Source: Treponema sp. OMZ 838
GTDB lineage: Bacteria; Spirochaetota; Spirochaetia; Treponematales; Treponemataceae
Reading direction: 5' to 3'
DNA length: 64,000 nt
Assembly (NCBI RefSeq): GCF_000775995.1
Contig: NZ_CP009227.1
Location: forward strand, 682,001-746,000
Translations under genes and position numbers: made by a program
Notes under the pieces: generated by a model
Databases searched by the model: none
The model's input: only the letters and a program-made list of their open reading frames with translations
Told to the model about the DNA's origin: nothing
In this document: piece after piece, positions 17,135 through 25,908 of the stretch
How positions within the stretch are numbered: the stretch's first letter is position 1
How the letters are laid out: the number at the start of each line of letters is the position of its first letter

Positions 17135-18238
17135 ATGAATATAGCTATTATTTATGGCGGAAGATCGGGTGAGCATGAGATATCGCTAGTCTCCGCTTCT
17201 TTTGTTGTCCGTGCTATCGGCAGCGAACATACCGTACATTTAATCGGCATTACCAAAAACGGCGAATGGTATTTGCAGCCGGAGTCCCTTTTGGAACATA
17301 TCCGCAAGGATACGGACGCGGTACTAACAATAGAACGCAATAAAACCGCCCGGGTTGCTGTCATTCCGGGCGGAGGCACTGCATCCGGTTTATCCGTAAA
17401 TGGCAAACCGATTACAGCGGATGTTGTTTTCCCGGTGCTGCACGGCAGCTTCGGAGAAGACGGCACCATCCAAGGTTTATTTGAAATGGCTGACCTTCCG
17501 TATGTCGGCGGCGGTGTGCTTGCAAGCAGCGCAGCGATGGATAAAGAAAAAACAAAGATAATCTGGCAGCATGAGCAGTTACCGATTGTGCCGTTTCTCT
17601 GTGTAAGAAAATTCCAATGGGATAACCCGAAAGAACACGAACGTTTCATCACTCAGGCGGAAAAAGAATTGGAATACCCGCTGTTTATAAAACCTTGTAG
17701 GGTCGGCAGTTCCGTCGGCGCCGGTAAAGCGGCAAATCGCACCGAGCTGTTGCAAAAGATGCAGGAAGCCTTTCTCTGGGATAGCAAAGTACTGATCGAA
17801 GCGTGTATTGCCGCGCGCGAAATCGAATGCTCCGTAACCGGCAATGACGAATGCGTGGTCTATACGCCGGGAGAAATTATCCCCTCTCACGAATTTTACG
17901 ATTATGATGCAAAATATACTGATCCTAACGGCGCGCAGCTGAAAATTCCTGCCGATATCGACGACGAACAGCGCCGAGAAATCCGTAGCATTGCAGGCAA
18001 AGCCTACCGAGCGCTGGATTTAAGCGGCTTATCACGGGTTGACTTCTTTATAGATAAAAAAACAAAGAAAATCTATTTGAACGAAGTAAACACTATTCCG
18101 GGCTTTACCGCTATTTCGATGTTTCCCAAGATGTGCGAAGCGTCGGGGATGCCGTACCGGGAACTGATCATGCATTTGTTCGATCTTGCGATAGAGCGGT
18201 TTAATTCTTCGCGGCAAATTAGAACGGATTGGAAGTAA
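17135..18238 (+). CDS. ddl: D-alanine--D-alanine ligase
   Basis: 367 residues, ATP-grasp fold. GGRSGEHEISLVSA at the N-terminus, FPVLHGSFGEDGTIQG, YVGGGVLASSAAMDKE, FIKPCRVGSSVGAGKA, RVDFFIDK and LNEVNTIPGFTAISMFPKM near the end are all diagnostic. It joins two D-Ala for peptidoglycan precursor synthesis in the cytoplasm, consistent with a spirochaete that makes murein. GGAG lies 6 nt before the ATG. Confidence 0.96.
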   Translation: MNIAIIYGGRSGEHEISLVSASFVVRAIGSEHTVHLIGITKNGEWYLQPESLLEHIRKDTDAVLTIERNKTARVAVIPGGGTASGLSVNGKPITADVVFPVLHGSFGEDGTIQGLFEMADLPYVGGGVLASSAAMDKEKTKIIWQHEQLPIVPFLCVRKFQWDNPKEHERFITQAEKELEYPLFIKPCRVGSSVGAGKAANRTELLQKMQEAFLWDSKVLIEACIAAREIECSVTGNDECVVYTPGEIIPSHEFYDYDAKYTDPNGAQLKIPADIDDEQRREIRSIAGKAYRALDLSGLSRVDFFIDKKTKKIYLNEVNTIPGFTAISMFPKMCEASGMPYRELIMHLFDLAIERFNSSRQIRTDWK

Positions 18239-18337
18239 AAGCGGACGTGTACTCGCTGGAAAAAAGCGTGTGAAAGGTTACTGCCCTGTAGAGAAGCCGC
18301 ACGAAAACAATGGGCGGCTTCTTCTAAGTAAAATTGT

Positions 18338-18393
18338 TTATTCGTGCGGAGAGTTTAATACCCCGACGCAAGCGTCGGGGTTGTTGATTAAAC
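18338..18393. terminator. TTCGTGCGGAG-family hairpin repeat, copy 1; likely bidirectional terminator
   Basis: TTATTCGTGCGGAG leads into nested stems GTTTAAT / ATTAAAC and CCCCGACGC-aa-GCGTCGGGG. It lies between the convergent ddl and cstA genes. Copies at 30173-30239 and 33811-33857 show it is a dispersed repeat as well. Confidence 0.55.
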
Positions 18394-18422
18394 CTGTTCG
18401 GAAACGCAGTTATTGGACAGGT

Positions 18423-19931
18423 CTATTTACTATGAACGCGTCCGATAATAATCTTCTTTTGACTTTCAAGACTCTGTTGAGGCCGCAGGTAAATTCTTGT
18501 CATAAAGATGACAAAGAACAGCGCCGCAACAACAATACCGACCGCATACGAAATCGTAATTCCCTGCATACCAAGCCGAACCAGATTGAAACACTCCGGT
18601 GCATACATCAGATAGGTAACGGAAACAGCCGACATAAAGGTTGCGGGAATAACCGCGATCCAGCAGCGGTTCCGGTTAGGATAGTTTGTCGCAAGATAAG
18701 CGCCGCCCGTCCATAAGACAATCATCGCAAGTGTTTGGTTCGACCACGAGAAATAGCGCCATACAACATTGTAGTTGATGAGCGAAATACAGTATCCGAC
18801 CAGCAGCAGCGGCACCGCGATTGAAAGCCGTGTTTTCAGATTCTTTTCGTCGAGTTTAAACCAGTCGAAGATAATCATACGAGCACTGCGGAACGCGGTA
18901 TCGCCCGACGTGATCGGACACGCGATAACGCCGACCATTGCGATTGCACCACCGACTGTTCCGAGAAGACCGGTACAGATGGTGTATACCGACTTTGAAT
19001 TTCCGCCGCCGATCTCGAGGAGGGCTTTAAGACCGGTACCCGATCCGTCTTTGTTCCAAAAGAAAGCGATTGCTGCCGACGCCCATACCATTGCGATGAT
19101 ACCTTCGGCAACCATTGCGCCGTAGAAAACCCAACGGCCTTCTTTCTCATTTTTTAACGTACGTGAAACAATCGGGGACTGCGTTGCGTGGAAACCGGAA
19201 ATAGCGCCGCACGCTACCGTAATAAACATCAACGGCCAAATGGGGCGCTGAGTCGCGCTTGGATACAGGTTTTCGAATGTCAGCTCCATCATAGGACGGG
19301 TACCGCTGTTCAGTATTGTTGCAACCGAAACACCGACAGCCATTAAAATCAGGAAAATACCGAAAATCGGATAAAGGCGTGCAATAACCTTATCAACCGG
19401 AAGAAGGGTCGCAAGGAAATAGTATACAAGAATGATAATTGTCCATACTTTTACATTGAGCCACTCCGGAGTTAACAGCGCAAGAAGCCCCGCCGGTCCT
19501 ACCATAAATACGACACCGACCATAACGAGCAACACCAAACCGAATACACGCATGATGTTCTGCATCGTATGACCTAAGTATTTACCGGTGATTTCGGTAA
19601 TACTGGCGCCATCGTTCCGCACCGAAAGCATACCGGAAAGATAATCGTGTACACCTCCGGCAAGCAGCGTACCGGCAACGATCCAAAGGTAAACGCTCGG
19701 CCCCCACAAAGCGCCGGAAATTGCGCCGAAGATCGGCCCTAAACCGGCAATATTCAAAAGCTGGATTAAAAAAGCTTTCGGCTTTGAAATCGGCACATAG
19801 TCTATCCCGTCAGGATTAGCCATAGCCGGAGTCCGATTGGCTTCATTCGGACTAAACACTTTTTCTACAAACGTTCCGTACACCAAGTAACCGACAATGA
19901 GTGCTGCAATACACAGCAAAAACGTTACCAT
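18423..19931 (-). CDS. cstA: CstA-type peptide/pyruvate transporter (carbon starvation protein family)
   Basis: 502 residues from the ATG at 19929-19931, which has AGGAGG 9 nt upstream; the open frame to 19988 is longer without support. About 12 to 13 membrane segments. Conserved CstA segments: KPKAFLIQLLNIAGLGPIFG, SGALWGPSVYLWIV, GGVHDYLSGMLSVRN, CGAISGFHATQSPIVSRT and ITSGDTAFRSARM. In enteric bacteria CstA/BtsT proteins import peptides or pyruvate under nutrient limitation; here import of a carbon/nitrogen source is inferred. A strong promoter lies 75-100 bp upstream. Confidence 0.93.
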   Translation of the reverse strand: MVTFLLCIAALIVGYLVYGTFVEKVFSPNEANRTPAMANPDGIDYVPISKPKAFLIQLLNIAGLGPIFGAISGALWGPSVYLWIVAGTLLAGGVHDYLSGMLSVRNDGASITEITGKYLGHTMQNIMRVFGLVLLVMVGVVFMVGPAGLLALLTPEWLNVKVWTIIILVYYFLATLLPVDKVIARLYPIFGIFLILMAVGVSVATILNSGTRPMMELTFENLYPSATQRPIWPLMFITVACGAISGFHATQSPIVSRTLKNEKEGRWVFYGAMVAEGIIAMVWASAAIAFFWNKDGSGTGLKALLEIGGGNSKSVYTICTGLLGTVGGAIAMVGVIACPITSGDTAFRSARMIIFDWFKLDEKNLKTRLSIAVPLLLVGYCISLINYNVVWRYFSWSNQTLAMIVLWTGGAYLATNYPNRNRCWIAVIPATFMSAVSVTYLMYAPECFNLVRLGMQGITISYAVGIVVAALFFVIFMTRIYLRPQQSLESQKKIIIGRVHSK

Positions 19932-20005
19932 AAAGAGTATCCTCCTGTGAATTGGATTTATGAATGACCCTTGAGCTTGCATTACCATTGAGTCATTACA
20001 TATAA

Positions 20006-20034
20006 AGTATAAATCTGTTTTTCCCGCTTGTAAA
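20006..20034 (-). promoter_or_regulatory. Promoter of cstA
   Basis: -35 TTTACA (20029-20034), 17-bp spacer, -10 TATACT (20006-20011). Leader about 70 nt. Confidence 0.6.
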
Positions 20035-20164
20035 TAAAAAAACGGAATTTTATTGCACGCGCAAAGATATTAAAAAATCGGCGCGGATAGCCAAATATAA
20101 ATCCCACACCGATCCGTTTTCATCCACCTTAATTCCTACACAACTTCCACCATAATCCGCCGGA

Positions 20165-22054
20165 CTATATGCAGCATTGTTCCAGTGTCGCTCTGTCGAT
20201 TAAAGAAGGAACAACCCCTACTCGCGTTGTCGAAAATCCGGCGGCATAAAGTGCATACGGCAATGCGTCAGACAAGCTTTTTTGTTCGGATAAAAAGACG
20301 GCCAGTGCCGCAATAAAGGCATCGGCAGCTCCGGTTGTATCGATGGGTTTGAATATATCGACAGCTGGGAACCATCGCTCGTATTCGGAAGTTCGTACAT
20401 AACAGCCATCGCTGTCAAGCGTTACGATAACCGTCTTGACGCCTTTTTCCAAAAACCATGCGGCTTTTTCTTCCAATGTTCCGGCAATGGGACACAGTCT
20501 GTATAATTCTTTACGGTTCGGAATAAAATAATCCAGTTCCGGTAAAAGTTCTTCCGCTATTTCTTTTACGGCGGAAGGTTTCAGCATAATTGCAACGTTA
20601 TATTTTCGTGCGGTTTCAATCGTCTTTTTAACTGCTTCCATAGGTATTTCGGTTTGCAACAAACAAAAAACTGCATCGGTAAAGAGCTGTTCACTGCGGT
20701 ATATTGAATCTGCAGAAATCGTTTCATTAGCACCGCCGTATAACACGATACCGCTTTCTCCATCACCTTGGATATGAATATAGGCTTTACCGGTAGAATG
20801 CTCTTCGTCCACATGCACAGCCGTTGCATCAACGCTGTTATCATGTAAGAGGTTCAAAATCATATCACCATCAAAGTCCCTTCCGACATTGCCCACCAGC
20901 GACACCTTGGCACCGAGCTTCGCCGCACCGACCGCTTGATTTATCCCCTTGCCGCCCGGTATTATCGAAACACTTTCAGCAGAAATGCTTTCTCCTGTCT
21001 GAGGATAATTGTTTACGGTAAGTAAGATATCCATATTGATACTGCCTACAACGATGATTCGTTTTTTGCGCAAGGGTGCAGGCAGATCAATGCTTTTGTA
21101 ATGATTACAAGTAAATGCTTCGGTATATGCCGGTATATCCGTTGCTTTCTTTTCGATTTTATCTATTAAATACCGGCATACAAAGACTCCGAAATGAAAT
21201 AAGGAAAGCGGAATCGCCGATATGGGCGGAAAGGGTTTGATATACTCCGCATCGTCGATACAGATGATAGAAAGATCCTGCGGTATCCGGAATTTATGTA
21301 CCGTTGCATACTCATACGCCGTTACCGCCGTATCCCAATCACAGCAAATAAGCGCAGAACAATTATGTACCGAAAGCGCTTCCTGAACATTTTTACATTC
21401 AACATATAAACAATGGTGATCGAATAGACACCGTTCAACGCCTTGCCGTATGGCATATTCTTGCATATCGGTTCCGTCATACACACAGCGTATTTTCGTA
21501 TGTCCCAACCGTAGCAATATATCTGCTGCGGTATATCCCGCTTTTTGGTAGTCATAGAGCACACCGTTGAAACCGGCGGCATCAGTATTCAGTGCTGCAA
21601 ACGGAATACCGCTTTTATGCAGCACCGCTGCCGTTCCGGAACTATCGCATTCTGCAACAATACCGGCACTATCATTTTCTGCAGCAACTTCGACGGGTTC
21701 CCATAAAACCGCTTCTGCCCTATTCTTACATAAGGCGGCAATGTGTTTTGATTCGCTTTCCGCAGAAGTAGAAAGACATACCTGTACTTGGTACCCTTGC
21801 CGTTCAGCTTCATGCAAAAAACCGTTTGAGATCGATTGCCGTTTTTTTATACCCGACAGTACAAGCCCCAATAAAAAGCTTTTTGAATTCGTATTATTTT
21901 TAATAAAATCATAGGGAGCGTACCGGTATTCCTTAACGATTTTAAGCACTCGTTCGCGCGTTTCAAACTTTATCCCCTTATCCTTTCCGTTGATAATTTT
22001 TGAAACCGTCGAAACGGAAACACCGGCAAGCTCGGCTATATCATTTATCGTCAA
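20165..22054 (-). CDS. LacI-family regulator fused to a PfkB/ribokinase-like sugar kinase
   Basis: The frame is open to 22246, but the LacI helix-turn-helix begins at once after a TTG at 22054 (TINDIAELAGVSVSTVSKI), with AGAGG 5 nt upstream; that gives 629 residues. Residues 1-60 are the HTH and hinge, about 60-325 a periplasmic-binding-protein-like sensor (LGLVLSGI, YDYQKAGYTAADILLRLGH, ICIDDAEYIKPFPPISAIP), and about 331-629 a complete PfkB kinase: VVGSINMDI, PGGKGINQA (366-374), PNRKE, and DTTGAADAF (572-580) with catalytic Asp578. It overlaps the upstream rbsK gene by 14 nt. Likely a sugar-responsive repressor of its own operon that may also phosphorylate the sugar; the fusion is seen, the function inferred. 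Confidence 0.85.
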   Translation of the reverse strand: MTINDIAELAGVSVSTVSKIINGKDKGIKFETRERVLKIVKEYRYAPYDFIKNNTNSKSFLLGLVLSGIKKRQSISNGFLHEAERQGYQVQVCLSTSAESESKHIAALCKNRAEAVLWEPVEVAAENDSAGIVAECDSSGTAAVLHKSGIPFAALNTDAAGFNGVLYDYQKAGYTAADILLRLGHTKIRCVYDGTDMQEYAIRQGVERCLFDHHCLYVECKNVQEALSVHNCSALICCDWDTAVTAYEYATVHKFRIPQDLSIICIDDAEYIKPFPPISAIPLSLFHFGVFVCRYLIDKIEKKATDIPAYTEAFTCNHYKSIDLPAPLRKKRIIVVGSINMDILLTVNNYPQTGESISAESVSIIPGGKGINQAVGAAKLGAKVSLVGNVGRDFDGDMILNLLHDNSVDATAVHVDEEHSTGKAYIHIQGDGESGIVLYGGANETISADSIYRSEQLFTDAVFCLLQTEIPMEAVKKTIETARKYNVAIMLKPSAVKEIAEELLPELDYFIPNRKELYRLCPIAGTLEEKAAWFLEKGVKTVIVTLDSDGCYVRTSEYERWFPAVDIFKPIDTTGAADAFIAALAVFLSEQKSLSDALPYALYAAGFSTTRVGVVPSLIDRATLEQCCI

Positions 22055-22949
22055 AGGGTACCTCTGCCGCCGAGGGGATTGAGGTTTGCGCTCCCTTACG
22101 GGTAACAACAATTGCCGCGACCTCAGTTGCATAACGGACAGCCTGCAGTAGCGAAGAACCGGACGCAAGCCGAACCGCAAGCGCAGCCGTAAAAGAATCA
22201 CCGGCGGCTGTCGTATCGACAACGGGAACGGAACGAGCAGGTACAAGATGCTTCCCCTCCGATTCGGAATTTACAAAAGCACCTTTTTCGCCGAGTGTAA
22301 CAATGACATTCTTTACACCTTTTGTACGCAGCATATCGGAAGCGCTTTGATAGTCCGAAACATCTTTGCCCGTCAGTAATGAAAGTTCCGTTTCGTTCGG
22401 TTTGATAATATCAATGTATGCATAAAGTTCGGAAGGAAATACCCTCGGTGCAGGAGCGGGATCAAGAATAAATGTCTTGCCTAATTCTTTTGCCCTGCGG
22501 GCGGCGTACAGTACCGTTTGTATCGGTATTTCCAGCTGACACAATATGATATCACAGCTGTGCAGCAAATCGTCGTTATCGGCGATATCTTTTTCTGACA
22601 GTGTTTTATTAGCACCGGGAACAACAACAATACTGTTATTGCCCGCATCGTTTACCGTTATCCATGCAAGCCCTGTTGCGCAATCGGTGCGTACTAAAAG
22701 ACGGGAAACATCCACGCCTACAGACTGTAAGCTCTTCTTTTCGATTTCAGCATAGCGGTCTGCGCCGACCGCTCCGAACATAACCGTTTCCGCACCTAAT
22801 GAACCAGCCGCGTATGCTTGGTTTGCTCCTTTTCCACCCGGTATCATATCGGCAGTTTCCGCTAAAATCGTTTCGCCTGCTACCGGTATATGCGGAACAC
22901 GAACTACCATATCGGCATTTAAACTGCCGATAACCAATATCTTTTTCAT
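22041..22949 (-). CDS. rbsK: Ribokinase
   Basis: 302 residues from the ATG at 22947-22949 (AGGA 9 nt upstream); an ATG two codons earlier (22955) is possible. PfkB landmarks: VIGSLNADMVVRVP, PGGKGANQAYAAGSLGA, an NETE motif before LLTGKDVS, VTLGEKGAF, and DTTAAGDSF, where the usual DTTGAGD reads DTTAAGD with the catalytic Asp kept. Phosphorylates ribose at O5 for the pentose phosphate pathway. Fourth enzyme-coding step in the nucleoside operon, directly after the nucleoside hydrolase that would release ribose. Confidence 0.93.
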   Translation of the reverse strand: MKKILVIGSLNADMVVRVPHIPVAGETILAETADMIPGGKGANQAYAAGSLGAETVMFGAVGADRYAEIEKKSLQSVGVDVSRLLVRTDCATGLAWITVNDAGNNSIVVVPGANKTLSEKDIADNDDLLHSCDIILCQLEIPIQTVLYAARRAKELGKTFILDPAPAPRVFPSELYAYIDIIKPNETELSLLTGKDVSDYQSASDMLRTKGVKNVIVTLGEKGAFVNSESEGKHLVPARSVPVVDTTAAGDSFTAALAVRLASGSSLLQAVRYATEVAAIVVTRKGAQTSIPSAAEVPFDDK

Positions 22950-22968
22950 CTTCATGCTTCCTGTTATT

Positions 22969-23904
22969 TTATGTATACGCCATACAGCATTGCTCAAGCA
23001 GCCGGACAAAGCCTTCTCGATCGATATCCATACAAGCTGTAACATTCGGTTTTGGTCTGTTATTATTTACCCGCTTATCTGCAAGCGTCATACCGGCGGT
23101 ATACTTTCCTTGCGTTTCGATAACGACATGGTAATCACATACTTTAAACAACTCAGGTTTGATCAAATACGCAATAGTACACGCATCGTGGATAGGGGCG
23201 CCTTGGAATCCCAAATCAGAGTGAAAGCGGCCGAAGAAATCGAGCAACTCTGCAACCAGCACGGCAACCCGTTTTTCGGATTTACGCAGCCTTTCTATTT
23301 CTTCCGAAAAGATCATCGCTTTTTCGGTTACATCCAGTCCGCACATCACAATGGGAATACCGCACGAAAATACAATGTGTGCCGCTTCGGGATCGACAAG
23401 AATATTAAATTCCGCTGCAGATGACCAATTACCGTGATCGATACCGCCGCCCATTAAACATATCTGCTTGAGATTTTTTTTCACATCGGGATATGCTAAC
23501 AGCAAAATTGCAAGATTCGTTAAGGGGCCTGTTACGACAAACGTTACCGGTTCGGGACTTTCAGAGATAAGCCGGCGGTGCAGTTCCCATGCGGATTCAG
23601 GCACACCGGTATAATCCGTCTCCGGCAGAACCGGCCCATCCAACCCTGATTCACCGTGCACACTCGGTGCTACTTCCAATCTTCTGACGAGCGGATACGA
23701 TGCCCCTTTTGCAAGCGGCGGAGCTTTCCCTAAAAACGAAATAATCTTGCGTGCATTAGTATATGTTTTTTCAATGGTTTGATTACCGGCGCTGACACTG
23801 ACCCCCAACACTTTAAGCTTTTCGGATGCAAACGCCATGATCAATGCTATTGCATCATCATGACCGGGATCACAGTCAATTATAATCGGTATTTTATTGT
23901 CCAT
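22969..23904 (-). CDS. Inosine-uridine-preferring-type nucleoside hydrolase
   Basis: 311 residues from the ATG at 23902-23904, which has AGGAG 6 nt upstream; a TTG 15 nt earlier overlaps the ribosome site and is unlikely. The calcium-binding N-terminal motif DCDPGHDDAIAL is intact, followed by GVSVSAGNQ, VTGPLTNLAILL, MGGGIDHGN, EFNILVDPEAAHIVF and the catalytic-His region APIHDACTIAY. Hydrolyses ribonucleosides to base plus ribose in the cytoplasm. Lies between the ABC permeases and ribokinase, so uptake, cleavage and phosphorylation are encoded in order. Confidence 0.94.
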   Translation of the reverse strand: MDNKIPIIIDCDPGHDDAIALIMAFASEKLKVLGVSVSAGNQTIEKTYTNARKIISFLGKAPPLAKGASYPLVRRLEVAPSVHGESGLDGPVLPETDYTGVPESAWELHRRLISESPEPVTFVVTGPLTNLAILLLAYPDVKKNLKQICLMGGGIDHGNWSSAAEFNILVDPEAAHIVFSCGIPIVMCGLDVTEKAMIFSEEIERLRKSEKRVAVLVAELLDFFGRFHSDLGFQGAPIHDACTIAYLIKPELFKVCDYHVVIETQGKYTAGMTLADKRVNNNRPKPNVTACMDIDREGFVRLLEQCCMAYT

Positions 23905-23915
23905 AGTTTTCTCCT

Positions 23916-24839
23916 TCAAGCGATTTGCGCTTTCCTACCGCGCTTCCGCCATGCTGAAAATACAATCAGTCCGATAACGGTTGAAATATAGGGAACGGTT
24001 TTTATGAATTCATCTGGGATGCTCATCGCCGCTAATACATTCGACAAGGCATCGGCAAAGCCGAAAAACAAGGCTGCAAACATCGTCGGCACCGGAGCCA
24101 ACCGTCCCATTGCCGCAGCAGCCAACGCGATAAAACCGCGCCCCGCTACCATGCCTTTTGTAAAGGTACTCATGTATGCCATCGAAAGGAATACACCGCC
24201 TAACGATGCCAAAAATCCGCTGATAAGCAATGCGATAACTCTGGTCTTACGAATGGGTATCCCGACGGATTCCGCTGCATCGGGATTTTCGCCTACGCAG
24301 CGAATGTGCATACCAAGCTTTGTTTTATACAGCAAAAACCAGACGGCAAATACCGTAAAGAACGCAATGTATGTCAACACGTTTTGCCCCGACAGAATGC
24401 TGCCTAACACGGGAATAGCGGCGATACCCGGTATAACCACTTTAGGAAACACCAATGAAACTAAGGAGGATGTACTGCCTTTATCGTGAATCAGTACATA
24501 CATAATAAATACCGTTCCGCCTGCGGCCAATGTGTTTAACGCAATACCGGATAAAATGATGTCTGTTTTTAGATACAGCGCAAAGTAAGCCAGTAAGACA
24601 GCAATTAATAAACCGCCGCCTAACGCAATTAAAAAGCCTATAAACAAACTGCCGGTTAAGCCGGTACCCAACGCGCCGAATGCCGCGGCAAAAAGCATAA
24701 TGCCTTCCAATGCTATATTTGATGCACCTGAATTTTCCGCAACAACCGAAGCTTGTGCAGCAAACAATAGCGGAGTCGTAACACGCAAAACGGAATAAGC
24801 AAACTCCGCAGTTAAAATATAACTCAAAAAGTTATCCAT
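23916..24839 (-). CDS. Nucleoside-type ABC transporter permease (second permease, BMP-associated)
   Basis: 307 residues, about 8 to 9 membrane segments, BPD_transp_2 family: TPLLFAAQASVVAENSGASN, NIALEGIMLF, LGMHIRCVGENPDAAESVGI (cytoplasmic coupling loop) and MVAGRGFIALAAAAMGR. It pairs with the preceding permease; the start ATG overlaps that gene's stop by 8 nt. Equivalent to NupQ/YufQ-type subunits of nucleoside importers. Confidence 0.92.
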   Translation of the reverse strand: MDNFLSYILTAEFAYSVLRVTTPLLFAAQASVVAENSGASNIALEGIMLFAAAFGALGTGLTGSLFIGFLIALGGGLLIAVLLAYFALYLKTDIILSGIALNTLAAGGTVFIMYVLIHDKGSTSSLVSLVFPKVVIPGIAAIPVLGSILSGQNVLTYIAFFTVFAVWFLLYKTKLGMHIRCVGENPDAAESVGIPIRKTRVIALLISGFLASLGGVFLSMAYMSTFTKGMVAGRGFIALAAAAMGRLAPVPTMFAALFFGFADALSNVLAAMSIPDEFIKTVPYISTVIGLIVFSAWRKRGRKAQIA

Positions 24840-25908
24840 CTAAGCCGCTCTCCTGTTGCATTTTAATGAGTGCTTTTTGCCGCCATTTACTTAAAAAGGC
24901 CTGAGCTGCGGCAAGCATTATAATAATACCTTGAATGATTGAAACCATTTCTGCAGTAACGTCCGTAGATGTCGCCATCTTATCGGCACCGATTTTTAAA
25001 TACGCCAAAAAGAAAGCGGCAATCGGAATATAGTGCGGTTTATTTTTTGCAAGAATAGCGACAACGATACCGTCAAACCCGTACCCCGGCAAGCTTTGCC
25101 ATTGGAACCGGTCATACATTCCCAATACTTCAACCGAACCGCCGACACCCGCAATAAAACCGCCGATAAGCTGTGAGTACGCGATAATTGCCGTCGTGTT
25201 TAAGCCGGCATAACGGGCAAAGCGGATATTCCTTCCGGTTTGTATCAGACGATATCCCCATGCCGTACGGCGGATAAACAATACGGTCAGCACTACTACG
25301 GCGCACAATATCAACAGTCCGAAGTGCAACCGCATTCCGGGAATAAGACGTGCCAATTTTGCATTGGCAGGAATCAGGTACGTTGCCATAAATCCTGCCG
25401 ACGGATCTTTAAAGGTCGTATTGGCAAAATATTTGGTTATGTAAAAGAATACATAATTCAACATTAAAGACGAAACCAACTCATTTGCATTCCATCGCTG
25501 CTTTAAAAAAGCCGGAACCCAGCAAACGACAGCACCGCATAACCCGCCGATAATAATCGATACAAGCGGCGCAATAACAGGAGGCAGCGGTATAAGCAAT
25601 GCGGTAAATACCCCAACGGCGCCGCTCACATAAAACGCCCCTTCCGCACCCATATTAAACATATCTGCGCTGAACATAACGGCAACTGCAAGACCGGTAA
25701 AACTGAGCGGAATACATAGCTCAAGTACGTTACCGAAACGGCGTGCCGATTCAAGCGGCCCTAAAAAGAGCTTCGAAAAAGCGAGCAGCGGTTCTTTACT
25801 GACACATAAAATAATAAGAAACGATAAGAGCACCGCAATGCCGATCGCTGCAGCAAACCGTATCAATTCAAATCTTTTTTCAAATGAAAGGCGTCCTATT
25901 AATTTCAT
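24832..25908 (-). CDS. Nucleoside-type ABC transporter permease (first permease, BMP-associated)
   Basis: 358 residues from the ATG at 25906-25908, which overlaps the ATPase stop (ATGA) and has AGGA 8 nt upstream; the ATG three codons earlier is less well placed. About 9 to 10 membrane segments with FTGLAVAVMFSADMFNMGAEG, AVVCWVPAFLKQRWNANEL, ELVSSLMLNYV, and AWGYRLIQTGRNIRFARYAG (coupling loop). NupP/YufP-type subunit. Confidence 0.92.
   Translation of the reverse strand: MKLIGRLSFEKRFELIRFAAAIGIAVLLSFLIILCVSKEPLLAFSKLFLGPLESARRFGNVLELCIPLSFTGLAVAVMFSADMFNMGAEGAFYVSGAVGVFTALLIPLPPVIAPLVSIIIGGLCGAVVCWVPAFLKQRWNANELVSSLMLNYVFFYITKYFANTTFKDPSAGFMATYLIPANAKLARLIPGMRLHFGLLILCAVVVLTVLFIRRTAWGYRLIQTGRNIRFARYAGLNTTAIIAYSQLIGGFIAGVGGSVEVLGMYDRFQWQSLPGYGFDGIVVAILAKNKPHYIPIAAFFLAYLKIGADKMATSTDVTAEMVSIIQGIIIMLAAAQAFLSKWRQKALIKMQQESGLDG

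Noticed and set aside
18270..18716. 148-residue plus-strand frame over the 3' part of cstA
   Set aside because: Overlaps the CstA C-terminus and the hairpin repeat; polar, low-quality product.
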